DNA of 64,000 nucleotides from Marinibacterium sp050389775 (GCF_050389775.1 NZ_CP177144.1:3906001-3970000); one strand, 5' to 3'; positions 45,041-54,012 are shown, counted from the stretch's first letter. Numbers and translations are program-made. Notes: generated by a model from the letters alone, not told the origin.

Positions 45041-46345
45041 ATGGATCTGCTCTATGCCAATGACCGGCCGGGCCGGTATCCGCAGTCGTGGTACGCGGCC
45101 AGCGTGGACCTGCCCGAGCCGAGGGCGGCGCTGGACGGAGAGCTGCGGGCCGATGTCTGCGTGGTGGGCGGGGGCTATACGGGCCTGTCCGCGGCGCTGC
45201 ACCTGGCCGAGGCCGGTCTGTCGGTGGTGCTGCTGGAGGCGCACCGGGTGGGCTTTGGCGCGTCGGGGCGCAACGGCGGGCAGCTGGGCGGCGGCCAAAG
45301 GGTGACCCAGGATGTGCTGGAAGCGCGGCACGGGCCGGACGTGGCCCGCCAGCTGTGGGAGCTGGGGGCCGATGCCAACCGGCTGGTGCGCGCGCTGATC
45401 AAGCGCCACAACATCCAATGCGACCTGCGACCCGGGGTGGCCGAGATGGCCTCGACCCGGGGCGGGGTGCGCGAGTTGCATGAATATGCCGAGCACCTGG
45501 CCCGGACCTATCGCCATTTCGCGACCGAGGTGCTGGACCGCGAGGCCTGCCAGGCGCTCTGCCCGTCGCCGGTCTACAAGGGCGGGCTGATCGACTGGGA
45601 TTCGGGCCATCTGCATCCGCTGAAACTGGCGCTGGGGCTGGCCCGGGCGGCCGAGGGCGCCGGGGCACGGATCTTCGAGACGAGCCGGGTGACCGGGATC
45701 GAGGACGGCGCGCAGGTGAAGGTGCAGACCGAACGGGGCGTGGTGACGGCCGATCACCTGATCCTGGGCTGCAACGGCTACATGGGCGACCTGGAGCCGC
45801 GGGTGGCGGCGCGGGTCATGCCGATCAACAATTTCATCGCCGCGACCGAGCCGCTGGGCGCGCGCACCGCCGAGGTGCTGACCCGTGACGTGGCGGTGGC
45901 CGATGACCTCTTTGTCATCAACTACTTCCGGCTGTCGGCCGACGGGCGGCTGCTGTTCGGGGGGGGCGAGAGCTATGGCTATCGGTTCCCCGAGGATATC
46001 GCGGCGACGGTGCGCAAGCCGATGGAACGGATCTTTCCGCATCTGAAGGGCGTGAAGATCGACCATGCCTGGGGCGGCACGCTGGCCATCACGATGAAGC
46101 GCCTGCCCTGGATGGCCCGGCTGTCGCCGCGCATCCTGACGGCCTCGGGCTATTCCGGCCACGGGGTGGGCACGGCGACCCATGCGGGCATGCTGATGGC
46201 CCGGGCCGTGCAGGGCCAGACCGAGGGGTTCGATACCTTTGCCGCCCTGCCGACCCCGGCCTTCCCCGGCGGGCCGGGCCTGCGCAGCCCGCTGCTGGCG
46301 CTGGCCATGAGCTGGTACGCCATGCGCGACAAGCTGGGGATCTAG
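45041..46345 (+). CDS. FAD-dependent oxidoreductase, PuuB-like (gamma-glutamylamine oxidase)
   Basis: 434 residues. The N-terminal Rossmann motif DVCVVGGGYTGLSAALHLAEAG, then VGFGASGRNGGQLGGGQR and a C-terminal ASGYSGHGVGTATHAGMLMA characterise DAO-type gamma-glutamylputrescine oxidases. PQSWYAAS at the start is typical. It probably oxidises the ligase product to an aldehyde plus peroxide or reduced carrier. Last gene of the block; no aldehyde dehydrogenase or transaminase follows here. Confidence 0.92.
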   Translation: MDLLYANDRPGRYPQSWYAASVDLPEPRAALDGELRADVCVVGGGYTGLSAALHLAEAGLSVVLLEAHRVGFGASGRNGGQLGGGQRVTQDVLEARHGPDVARQLWELGADANRLVRALIKRHNIQCDLRPGVAEMASTRGGVRELHEYAEHLARTYRHFATEVLDREACQALCPSPVYKGGLIDWDSGHLHPLKLALGLARAAEGAGARIFETSRVTGIEDGAQVKVQTERGVVTADHLILGCNGYMGDLEPRVAARVMPINNFIAATEPLGARTAEVLTRDVAVADDLFVINYFRLSADGRLLFGGGESYGYRFPEDIAATVRKPMERIFPHLKGVKIDHAWGGTLAITMKRLPWMARLSPRILTASGYSGHGVGTATHAGMLMARAVQGQTEGFDTFAALPTPAFPGGPGLRSPLLALAMSWYAMRDKLGI

Positions 46346-46566
46346 GGCCCCGGCCCGGCGACCCGATCCGACGATCTTGCGGCTGGCAGAGGCCCCGGGC
46401 CCACGGGCCTCGGGGCGGCCCTGGTGTGACCCCGGGCCACCGGCGGCCCGCGGGGATGCCCAGGGGCCACAGTCTTAACCGACAATTCACCGACTGCCCG
46501 TCTTTGGCCTTGGTTCCGGCGCAATCCTGTTTTAGATTTACGAAAGATCCAGTTAAGGAAAACGAA

Positions 46567-47775
46567 ATGGTCACCGTTCCGAACGTTCACGAGGCAGAGC
46601 CGATCCCCGAAGCCGCGCGCGCTGAAATCGAAGCGTTGCTCCAGTCGGGCGATCTTTTCCGCTATACCTCCGAAGGCGCGGCCGTCACGCTGCTGGAGGA
46701 AGACTTTGCCGCGATGATGGGCAGCCGCTACGCGCTGGCCGTGTCGTCCTGCTCGGCGGCCCTGTTCCTGTCGCTCAAGGCGCTGGGGCTGACGCCGGGT
46801 GCCCGGGTGCTGATCCCCGGGTTCACGTTCGCCGCCGTGCCGTCGTCGGTCGTGCATGCCGATTGCAAGCCGGTGCTGTGCGAAGTGGCCGACAATTACC
46901 GCATCGACATGGCCGATTTCGAGGCCAAGCTGGACGATGTCGAGGCCGTGATCATCAGCCACATGCGCGGCCATACCTCGGACATGGATGCCATCATGGC
47001 GCTGTGCGACGCGCGCGGCCTGCCCGTCGTCGAGGACGCGGCCCATTCGCTGGGCACGCTGTGGCACGGGCGCAAGATCGGCACGATCGGCAAGATCGGC
47101 TGTTTCTCGTTCCAGTCCTACAAGATGGTCAATGCCGGCGAAGGCGGGATCATGATCACCGACGATGCCGACCTGATCGCCCGGGCCGTGATCATGTCGG
47201 GCGCCTACGAACACAACTGGAAGAAACACCGGGGCTTCGGCCATGGCAACGGCGAGCTGGAAGCGGCCTTTGCCCGCTGGCAGAACCAGCTGCCGCTCTA
47301 CAACCTGCGGCTCAACAACATGTCGGCCGTGATCAGCCGGGCCCAGCTGCCCGAGCTGGAACGCCGGGTTACCGATGGCCGGGCCAACCACGATCACGTG
47401 GCCGAGCGGCTCAATGCCTCGCCCTTCATCGACGTGCCCGCCCCGCTGGGCCCCGAACTGCGCGCGCCGGATTCGATCCAGTTCAACATGGAGAACATGA
47501 GCGCCGACGAGATCCGGGCCTTTGCCGATGAATCGGCGGCCCGGGGCGTCAAGGTGCAGGTCTTCGGCATGTCGACCGACAATGCCCGGGCGTTCTGGAA
47601 CTGGCAGTTCATCGAGGACCTGCCCGAACTGCCGCAGACCCGCGCGATGCTGATGAAGGCCTGCGACGTGCGCCTGCCGGTGCGCCTGACCCGCGACGAG
47701 CTGGACGTGATCACCGACATCCTGCTGGCCTCGGTCGAGGCCGTGATGGGCGACATCCGCGCCTACGGCACCTGA
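46567..47775 (+). CDS. DegT/DnrJ/EryC1-family aminotransferase
   Basis: 402 residues. SGDLFRYTSEGAAVTLLEEDFAAMMG, ALAVSSCSAALFLSLKALGL, VVEDAAHSLGTLWHGRKIG and FSFQSYKMVNAGEGGIM (PLP Lys about 186) place it in the sugar or small-molecule aminotransferase family. No other sugar-nucleotide genes are adjacent. AAGGAAAACGAAATG is the ribosome site, with an AT-rich promoter-like stretch (GTTTTAGATTTACG) upstream. A terminator follows directly. Confidence 0.9.
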   Translation: MVTVPNVHEAEPIPEAARAEIEALLQSGDLFRYTSEGAAVTLLEEDFAAMMGSRYALAVSSCSAALFLSLKALGLTPGARVLIPGFTFAAVPSSVVHADCKPVLCEVADNYRIDMADFEAKLDDVEAVIISHMRGHTSDMDAIMALCDARGLPVVEDAAHSLGTLWHGRKIGTIGKIGCFSFQSYKMVNAGEGGIMITDDADLIARAVIMSGAYEHNWKKHRGFGHGNGELEAAFARWQNQLPLYNLRLNNMSAVISRAQLPELERRVTDGRANHDHVAERLNASPFIDVPAPLGPELRAPDSIQFNMENMSADEIRAFADESAARGVKVQVFGMSTDNARAFWNWQFIEDLPELPQTRAMLMKACDVRLPVRLTRDELDVITDILLASVEAVMGDIRAYGT

Positions 47776-47787
47776 GACACGCGCCCG

Positions 47788-47820
47788 AAAGGGCCTGCCA
47801 CGTGACACTGGCGGCCCTTT
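47788..47820 (+). terminator. Terminator-like hairpin after the aminotransferase
   Basis: AAAGGGCCTGCCA pairs with TGGCGGCCCTTT with one bulge around an eight-base loop, 12 bases past the stop. Confidence 0.65.
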
Positions 47821-47922
47821 GCCGGCCTGCCCTGCCCGCGCCCCTTGCCTTCCGGCTTGGGGCGTGTGTATTTCAGGCGGCCCGTCCAGGCACATGCAGG
47901 CGCAAACAAGACCCGAGGCAAG

Positions 47923-49050
47923 ATGACCGAAGTCCTTCTTCACATCGGCATGGACAAGACCGGTTCGTCTTCGATCCAGCACAGTTTCGCAGGCTATGAC
48001 GACGGCAGCCTGGCCTATGCGCAGCTGGCCACGGCCAATCACTCCATGCCCCTGCAGATGCTGTTCCGCGATCCCGATGCTCCGGCCCGGGCGATCCGCG
48101 CCCAGGGCTATGACCGCGACCAGATTCTGGCCGAACGCGAGCAGCACCGGGCCGACCTGGTGGCCGCGCTGGACCAGGGCCGCGACCGGGTACTGATCTC
48201 GGCCGAGGGCGTGCTGGGGCTGAAACCGGACCAGCTGGAAGAGCTGCGCGACCTGCTGGCCCAACATTGCGACCGCATCCGCCTGCTGGCCTACGTGCGC
48301 GAGCCGATGGGCTATGCCTCGTCGGCCTTCCAGCAGGGGCTGAAGGCCGGGGTCGAGACCTTCCAGGTGCCGATGCCCCGCTATGTCGGGCGGCTGGCCG
48401 CCATGGACCAGGTCTTTGGCCGCGAGAACGTGACCTACCTGCGCTTCGACCCGCGCAGCTTTCCGGGCCAGTCGGTGGTGCGCGATTTCGCCGGCCATGT
48501 CGGGGCCGACATCACCCGGCTCGACGAACGCCGGTCGAACGAAAGCCTGACGCTGGACGCGGCGGCGGCGCTGTTTCTCTACAACCGCGAACGCGGCGCA
48601 CGCACCGGGTCGCGCGAATTGTTCCGCGCCCGCCTGCTGCTGATCCGCCTGCTCATGCGCGAGGAGGACCGGCGGATGGAACGGGTGGCCAAGCGGGTGA
48701 AACGCCGGCTGGGTCTCAAGCTGGGCCGGACGCCCAAGCCCGAGGACACACCTGCCGACAAGGCACCCAAGTTCCGCTTTGCCCAGTCGCTGGTGCGGGC
48801 CCGCGTGCCCGAGGACGACGTGGCCTGGATGGAACGGCGCAGCGGCTTCGACCTGATGCCCGGCGCACTGCCCGCGGGCACCGGCGACGAGACCGGCGTG
48901 CAATCCGAAGATCACCTGCTGGAGATTGCCGCGGGTGCAAAGGACTACCTGGCGCCCATGGTCCAGCGGCTGCGGCTGAAACCGGCCGGCACCGGCACGC
49001 TGGAGCTGATGGACGCGCTCTTCGACCACGCGGTTGCCAAGAGCGGCTGA
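47923..49050 (+). CDS. Sulfotransferase-like protein
   Basis: 375 residues. The start TEVLLHIGMDKTGSSSIQHS has the PAPS 5'-phosphosulfate loop (DKTGSSSIQ, residues 11-19). LLAYVREPMGYASSAFQQGLKAG supplies the 3'-phosphate Arg/Ser region. Such proteins in marine Rhodobacterales often modify surface glycans; the partner is unknown. A basic stretch near 245-280 (RMERVAKRVKRRLGLKLGR) may touch membrane or nucleic acid. It is convergent with phaR. Confidence 0.8.
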   Translation: MTEVLLHIGMDKTGSSSIQHSFAGYDDGSLAYAQLATANHSMPLQMLFRDPDAPARAIRAQGYDRDQILAEREQHRADLVAALDQGRDRVLISAEGVLGLKPDQLEELRDLLAQHCDRIRLLAYVREPMGYASSAFQQGLKAGVETFQVPMPRYVGRLAAMDQVFGRENVTYLRFDPRSFPGQSVVRDFAGHVGADITRLDERRSNESLTLDAAAALFLYNRERGARTGSRELFRARLLLIRLLMREEDRRMERVAKRVKRRLGLKLGRTPKPEDTPADKAPKFRFAQSLVRARVPEDDVAWMERRSGFDLMPGALPAGTGDETGVQSEDHLLEIAAGAKDYLAPMVQRLRLKPAGTGTLELMDALFDHAVAKSG

Positions 49051-49123
49051 ACCGGCGCGGACGAGGTTTCGCGGGGAATGAGGGGGGCGGGACCGGGGCC
49101 ATGCCGCGGCACGGCCCGTCGGG

Positions 49124-49678
49124 TCAGCTGAGCTTGGACAGCTTGTCCTGCAGATCGGCCAGCTGCTTCTTGATCGCGTCCAGGTCGTCCTTGCTTTCGC
49201 TCTCGGCCGCGCCTTCTTCGCCCGGGCCCGACCATTGGCCGGACAGACCGCCGGTCATGGCTTTCACAAAGGCTTCCTGCTGGGCCTTCATGGCCTCGAA
49301 CCCGGGCATCTTGGCGATCGGGTTCATGGCGTTCATGTTGTCCAGCATCTTCGACTGGCTGTCGCGCAGCATGTCAAAGGAGGTTTGCAGGAACTGGGGC
49401 ATCATCCCCCCGCCCGGCACCATATAGCTGCGCACGAGGTCGTTCAGCACGGTGACCGGCAGGACGTTTTCGCCCCGGCTTTCATGTTCGGCGATGATCT
49501 GCAGCAGGTATTGCCGGGTCAGGTCGTCGCCCGATTTCAGGTCGACGATCTTCACTTCACGGCCATCGCGGATAAAGCCCGCGATGTCTTCCAGCGTGAC
49601 GTAATCGCTGGTTTCGGTGTTGTAGAGACGCCGGCTGGCATAGCGCTTGATCAGAAGCGGTTTCTCTGTTTCGGCCAC
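49124..49678 (-). CDS. phaR: Polyhydroxyalkanoate synthesis repressor PhaR
   Basis: 184 residues from GTG 49678. The N-terminal DNA-binding domain KPLLIKRYASRRLYNTETSDYVTLEDIAGFIRDGREVKIVD is the PHB/PHA accumulation regulator domain. It is followed by DLTRQYLLQIIAEHESRG and Met/Gln-rich helices that touch PHB granules. The GTG start is chosen because GGGGAGG sits six bases upstream; ATG 49696 has no such site. It represses phaP and its own gene until PHB accumulates. Confidence 0.95.
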   Translation of the reverse strand: MAETEKPLLIKRYASRRLYNTETSDYVTLEDIAGFIRDGREVKIVDLKSGDDLTRQYLLQIIAEHESRGENVLPVTVLNDLVRSYMVPGGGMMPQFLQTSFDMLRDSQSKMLDNMNAMNPIAKMPGFEAMKAQQEAFVKAMTGGLSGQWSGPGEEGAAESESKDDLDAIKKQLADLQDKLSKLS

Positions 49679-49695
49679 GGTAGCCTCCCCGGTCA

Positions 49696-49710
49696 TGCAG
49701 CGTTGCAGCA
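49696..49710. promoter_or_regulatory. TGC-rich direct repeat upstream of phaR
   Basis: TGCAGCGTTGCAGCA carries two GCAG half-sites four bases apart, immediately before the phaR ribosome site. It resembles a weaker PhaR target and could serve autoregulation. Confidence 0.45.
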
Positions 49711-49876
49711 AAGCCTATGCGAGCGCAGAACGAAAAGAAAGAGCCCGTTTTTCCAACGTGCTGCCGCATTCCTCACCGGCCCCCGCATGCGGTCATCCGC
49801 GGGGCTGCGGCCGGTGCCGCGGGCCGGTCGGCCGGCGCGGTGATGCGGCTGCGGCAAGCGCCCGTCACCCGGCCAT

Positions 49877-49910
49877 GAAAAAGGGGGCAGACCCTGTGGC
49901 CTGCCCCCTT
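49877..49910 (-). terminator. Intrinsic terminator of phaP
   Basis: On the minus strand AAGGGGGCAG pairs with CTGCCCCCTT, followed by TTTTTC. It lies 56 bp after the phaP stop and separates it from phaR. Confidence 0.85.
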
Positions 49911-49965
49911 CCTGCGATTGCACCTGAGGGGAGGAGATGGTGCAAATTGCCCGTGGGCAACCGAA

Positions 49966-50415
49966 TTACTTCGCTGCGGTGGTCGCCTTCTTGGTGGCGG
50001 CGGTCACCTCGTCGGTGGCCTTTTTCATCGCGGCGGTGGCGTCTTCGGTCATGTCCTTGCCAGCGGCCATCATCAGTTCGACGGTGTCCATCTGGACCTT
50101 CTTGGCGATTTCCGCGTAGGCGGCCATGTGCTCGGCCGAGATTTCAGCGGTGGCCGAAGCGAAATCCGACAGCGCCTTGGCGTAATCGGCCGGCTCTGCC
50201 TTGGCTTTCGACAGGTCGCTGAGCTTTTCGATGGTCTGCTTGGTCCAGGCCGTCGAGATCTCGGCGGTCTTGTCGGCGGCTTCCAGAGCGACGCTCGACA
50301 GTTTCTCGTTCAGCGTGGCGCTGGTCTTGAACGCGTCTTCCATGGCCGAGGTATCGACCGGAAATGCGCCCATCATGTCTTTCATCATAGCGGTGAAGTC
50401 TTGTGCGTTAGCCAT
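49966..50415 (-). CDS. phaP: Phasin family protein
   Basis: 149 residues from MANAQDFTAMMKDMMGAFPV, an all-helical amphipathic protein (EISTAWTKQTIEKLSDLSKA, MAAYAEIAKKVQMDTVELMM) ending in an Ala/Lys-rich tail (AAMKKATDEVTAATKKATTA). It coats PHB granules. AGGAAGAGTACT precedes the ATG. Two CTGC-N3-GCAG boxes in the promoter fit PhaR control. No Cys. Confidence 0.93.
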   Translation of the reverse strand: MANAQDFTAMMKDMMGAFPVDTSAMEDAFKTSATLNEKLSSVALEAADKTAEISTAWTKQTIEKLSDLSKAKAEPADYAKALSDFASATAEISAEHMAAYAEIAKKVQMDTVELMMAAGKDMTEDATAAMKKATDEVTAATKKATTAAK

Positions 50416-50474
50416 AGTACTCTTCCTGGTTCTCCGTCCGGGCCCACCCCGTCCTTCTTCCTGACATACAGTAT

Positions 50475-50516
50475 ATGCTGCGATGCAGCATTTCAAGCAT
50501 TAGTGCTGCGTCGCAG
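50475..50516. promoter_or_regulatory. Two PhaR boxes upstream of phaP
   Basis: CTGCGATGCAG at 50478-50488 (extended arms ATGCTGC/GCAGCAT) and CTGCGTCGCAG at 50506-50516 have perfect CTGC-N3-GCAG dyads with centres 28 bp apart. This is the target type reported for PhaR of Paracoccus denitrificans. Confidence 0.8.
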
Positions 50517-50643
50517 AAAGAATGTCCTCGGCAGGCATCGATCCGGCAAGGTTCCGCCGACCGCCCGGGACTGGCCAAGGCATTGGCTGGACAGGCGGAA
50601 AAATCCGCCGCCCCACCCGGGGGGCGACGGCCGGAAAGACCAG

Positions 50644-50664
50644 TAAAAAAACGCCGATGGCGGC
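50644..50664 (-). terminator. Intrinsic terminator abutting the phaC stop
   Basis: On the minus strand CGCC-ATC-GGCG is followed by seven T, starting right after the stop codon. The stem is short but the T-tract is clean. Confidence 0.6.
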
Positions 50665-52476
50665 TCAGGCCGACTCGGCCGGGACCGATCGGACGTATTG
50701 GCCGGGCGCCGGGCCCAGCGGCGGATGCGCCTTGTCCCCCGGTTCACGCGCGGGAATCAGCTTGCCCGACCGGCCCTTCAGCCAGGTCTCCCAGCGCGGC
50801 CACCACGAGCCTTCGGTAAACTCGGCGCCGTCAAGCCAGGCCTGGGGATCAAGCTTGAGATCCTTGTTGACGTAATGGCCGTATTTCTTCTTGGACGGCG
50901 GATTGACGATGCCGGCGATATGGCCCGACTGGGTCATGATGAAGGTCTTCGACCGCGAGCCCATCTGCTGGATGCCCCGGTAGCTGTCACGCCAGGCGGC
51001 GATGTGATCGGTCTCGCAGGCAATGGCGCAGAGCGGCACGTCGACATCGCGGATCCTGAGCGTATGGCCCAGCAGGTCGATCCCCTCGCCCGCGAATTCG
51101 TTGCGCTGGCAGAGCTGGCGCAGGTATTGCATGGCCATCCTGGCCGGCAGGTTGGTGCCATCGCCGTTCCAGTAGAGCAGGTCGAAGGCCGGCGGGGTCT
51201 GGCCCATCATGTAGGACCGGATGGCCGGCGAATAGACCAGGTCGTTGGACCGCAGAAAGGAAAAGGTCCGGGCCATGATGTAGGACGGCAGCATGCCGCG
51301 GGCCTTTGTCTCGACCTCGATGCCGTCGACGAAATCATCCTGCAGGAAGGGCGTGAATTCGCCCTGGTCCGAGAAATCGGTCAGCGCGGTGAAGAAGGTC
51401 GCCGACTTGACCGACTTGTCGCCGCGCTGCTTGAGCAGCGACAGGGTCAGGGCCAGGGTCGTGCCGGCAATGCAATAGCCCACGACGTTGATCTGTTTCT
51501 GCGCGGTGATCGCCTTGACCTCGCGGATGGCCGTCAGGAAGCCGTCCTCGATATATTGCTCCATGCCCACGTCACAGTAGCTGGGATCGGGATTGACCCA
51601 GCTGACGACGAACAGCGTGTAGCCCTGGTCGGTCACCCATTTGATCAGGCTGTTCTGGGCCTTGAGATCGAGGATGTAGAACTTGTTGATCCAGGGCGGG
51701 AACAGCAGCAGCGGCACCTCGTGGACCTGTTCGGTCGTCGGGCTGTACTGGATGATTTCCATCATGTGGTTGCGATAGACCACCTCGCCCTTCGACGCGC
51801 CGATGTTCTCACCCAGTTTGAAGGCGCTTTCATCGGCCAGCCGCACGACCAGCTCGCCGTCGTTGGCCTCCAGGTCGCGGATCAGATTCTCCAGCCCGTC
51901 GATCAGCGATTGCCCGTCGGTCTCCAGGGCCTTTTCCAGCGCGTCAGGATTGGTGGCCAGGAAATTGGTCGGGGCCATCATGTCGACGATCTGCTTGGCG
52001 AAATAGCTCAGCCGGCGCTTTTCGACCTCGTCCATGTCATCGACGTCCAGCACGGCCTGCTGGATGGCCTCGGCATTGATCAGGTATTGCTGCTTGATGA
52101 AGTTGAAATAGGGGTGGCTGTCCCACAGCGGGTTGGAAAACCGCCGGTCGCGCGGGCCGGGATCCTCGGGCGCGGCAATGCGGCCCTTGGCCAGGGCCTG
52201 CTGGGCCTCGACGAAATGCAGCACCGATTTTGACCAGTAGCGGATCTGGTGTTCGATGATCTTGGCCGGATCCTGGATGGCCTCGGTCCAGTAGGCGGCG
52301 GCGGCCTTGGCGAACAGATCCTGATTCGGCGCATCCAGCGCCGGGTTGTGGATCTTGCGGTGGGCCATGACGTCGATCAGGCGGTGGGACAGGTCTTCGA
52401 CCCGGCGCATGTTTTCCTTGAGCTTGTCCAGGTGCTCGGCAGATGGCGTAACCAATTCTTGAGTATCAGTTGTCAA
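50665..52476 (-). CDS. phaC: Class I poly(3-hydroxyalkanoate) polymerase PhaC
   Basis: 603 residues from TTG 52476. The lipase-like box VVGYCIAGTTLALTL has the nucleophile Cys at about 335. PPWINKFYILDLKAQNSLIKW, SGHIAGIVNPPSKKKYGHY (catalytic His) and GEGIDLLGHTLRIRDV (Asp region) complete the class I synthase. It polymerises 3-hydroxybutyryl-CoA on granules. TTG with GGGGGA nine bases upstream is favoured; ATG 52506 would lie inside the PhaR box at 52500-52510. Divergent from phaZ. Confidence 0.95.
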   Translation of the reverse strand: MTTDTQELVTPSAEHLDKLKENMRRVEDLSHRLIDVMAHRKIHNPALDAPNQDLFAKAAAAYWTEAIQDPAKIIEHQIRYWSKSVLHFVEAQQALAKGRIAAPEDPGPRDRRFSNPLWDSHPYFNFIKQQYLINAEAIQQAVLDVDDMDEVEKRRLSYFAKQIVDMMAPTNFLATNPDALEKALETDGQSLIDGLENLIRDLEANDGELVVRLADESAFKLGENIGASKGEVVYRNHMMEIIQYSPTTEQVHEVPLLLFPPWINKFYILDLKAQNSLIKWVTDQGYTLFVVSWVNPDPSYCDVGMEQYIEDGFLTAIREVKAITAQKQINVVGYCIAGTTLALTLSLLKQRGDKSVKSATFFTALTDFSDQGEFTPFLQDDFVDGIEVETKARGMLPSYIMARTFSFLRSNDLVYSPAIRSYMMGQTPPAFDLLYWNGDGTNLPARMAMQYLRQLCQRNEFAGEGIDLLGHTLRIRDVDVPLCAIACETDHIAAWRDSYRGIQQMGSRSKTFIMTQSGHIAGIVNPPSKKKYGHYVNKDLKLDPQAWLDGAEFTEGSWWPRWETWLKGRSGKLIPAREPGDKAHPPLGPAPGQYVRSVPAESA

Positions 52477-52499
52477 TTTAATAAATCCCCCATACCTTG

Positions 52500-52510
52500 C
52501 TGCCATGCAG
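52500..52510. promoter_or_regulatory. PhaR box in the phaC/phaZ divergent region
   Basis: CTGCCATGCAG is a perfect CTGC-N3-GCAG dyad between the phaC start and phaZ. Additional CTGC/TGCCGC half-sites follow to 52530. It could control both directions. Confidence 0.75.
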
Positions 52511-52614
52511 CGTAGTGCCGCTTTGCTGCCGGGACAAAGCGGCGAATGGTCCGTCAACAACCGGACCGAGTCACGGCCAGTCTAGTCGAGCGACCGGCAA
52601 AAAGGAGTCCCCCA

Positions 52615-53889
52615 ATGCGGTACATGATGACGTACGACGTCATGGAGACGGTTCGGAACACCAACCAGTGGCTGGGCGCAACGGCCAAGTCCTTTGCCTC
52701 CTACCCGGCCATGGCCATGGTGCCAAATCCCCTGCTGGCCTGGTCCGCCGCCTGGGGCGAAGTGACCGAACGGACCTTCTCGCGCATGGTCGTCAAGCCG
52801 TCCTGGGGGATCCGGTCGATCACCTGTGCGGATGGCAAGGACCACATCGTCGAAAAGGAAATCGTGGTCGAGAAGGATTTCGGCGACCTGCTGCATTTCC
52901 GGGTCTCGGGCCGCGAGGAAAGCGCGCGCAAGGTGTTGCTGGTCGCGCCGATGTCGGGCCATTACGCGACCCTGCTGCGCTCGACGGTCCTGTCGCTGCT
53001 GCCCGATTGCGAGGTCTATGTCACCGATTGGCACAATGCCCGTGATATCCCGGTCAGCGCGGGCAAGTTCGATGTCGAAGATTACACCCTCTACCTCGTC
53101 GATTTCATGCGCCACCTCGGGCCAGACACCCATGTCATCGCGGTCTGCCAGCCGGCGCCCCTGACCCTGGCGGCCACAGCCTACCTGGCCGAGGAAGAGC
53201 CCGAAGCCCAGCCCCGCACCCTGACCCTGATCGGCGGGCCGATCGACCCCGATGCCACGCCCACCGAAGTCACCGATTTCGGCCGGCGGGTGACGATGGG
53301 CCAGCTGGAAGAGACGATGATCCAGCGGGTCGGGTTCAAGTACAAGGGCGTCGGCCGGCTGGTCTATCCGGGCCTGCTGCAGCTGGCCTCGTTCATGTCG
53401 ATGAACGCCGACCGCCATTCCAAGGCCTTCACCGACCAGATCCAGCGGGTGGCCAAGGGCGAGGCCTCGGACCACGATCCGCACAACCGGTTCTACGACG
53501 AATACCTGGCGGTCATGGACATGACGGCCGAGTTCTACCTGTCGACGGTGGAACGGATCTTCAAGAACCGCGAGATCGCGCGCAATGTCTTCACCGTGGC
53601 CGGCAAGGCCGTGGATATCGGCAAGATCACCACGGTGGCCGTGAAGACCGTCGAAGGCGCCAATGACGACATCTCGGCGCCCGGCCAGTGCATCGCGGCC
53701 CTGGCCCTGTGCACCGGCCTGCCCGACGACAAGAAGGCCAGCCATCTCGAGCCCGGCGCCGGCCATTACGGCATCTTCGCCGGCAAGAGCTGGCGCAACA
53801 ACATCCGGCCGCTGGTGCTGGATTTCATCGACGCCAACAGCCCGAAACCCGCGCCCAAGGCCGCCGCCAACACCAACGCCGCGGCCTGA
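52615..53889 (+). CDS. phaZ: Intracellular polyhydroxyalkanoate depolymerase PhaZ
   Basis: 424 residues from MRYMMTYDVMETVRNTNQWL with AAAGGAG nine bases upstream. RKVLLVAPMSGHYATLLRSTV forms the oxyanion strand. The catalytic box HVIAVCQPAPLTLA uses Cys (about 178) as in PhaZ-type enzymes of this class. HLEPGAGHYGIFAGKSWR has the His. It mobilises stored PHB. A long basic/Ala tail (PKPAPKAAANTNAAA) ends it. Divergent from phaC and probably co-regulated. Confidence 0.94.
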   Translation: MRYMMTYDVMETVRNTNQWLGATAKSFASYPAMAMVPNPLLAWSAAWGEVTERTFSRMVVKPSWGIRSITCADGKDHIVEKEIVVEKDFGDLLHFRVSGREESARKVLLVAPMSGHYATLLRSTVLSLLPDCEVYVTDWHNARDIPVSAGKFDVEDYTLYLVDFMRHLGPDTHVIAVCQPAPLTLAATAYLAEEEPEAQPRTLTLIGGPIDPDATPTEVTDFGRRVTMGQLEETMIQRVGFKYKGVGRLVYPGLLQLASFMSMNADRHSKAFTDQIQRVAKGEASDHDPHNRFYDEYLAVMDMTAEFYLSTVERIFKNREIARNVFTVAGKAVDIGKITTVAVKTVEGANDDISAPGQCIAALALCTGLPDDKKASHLEPGAGHYGIFAGKSWRNNIRPLVLDFIDANSPKPAPKAAANTNAAA

Positions 53890-53950
53890 GCCCCGCAATC
53901 CGGGCCGGGCGATGACCTCGGCCCGCCCGCGGGCGGCGATGTTGCCCTGA

Positions 53951-54012
53951 GGTACTTGGACCAAGAAGAAGACAGGACCGCGCGCCCTGTTCTTCTTCTT
54001 GGTCCAAGTACC
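53951..54012. repeat. Two head-to-head copies of the recurrent motif forming a 26-bp inverted repeat
   Basis: The left arm 53951-53976 starts GGTACTTGGACCAAGAAGAA. The right arm 53986-54012 is its complement with one inserted T, separated by nine bases. It lies exactly between the convergent phaZ and hydrolase genes, so each transcript would carry its own copy; together they give a bidirectional terminator-like hairpin. Confidence 0.85.
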
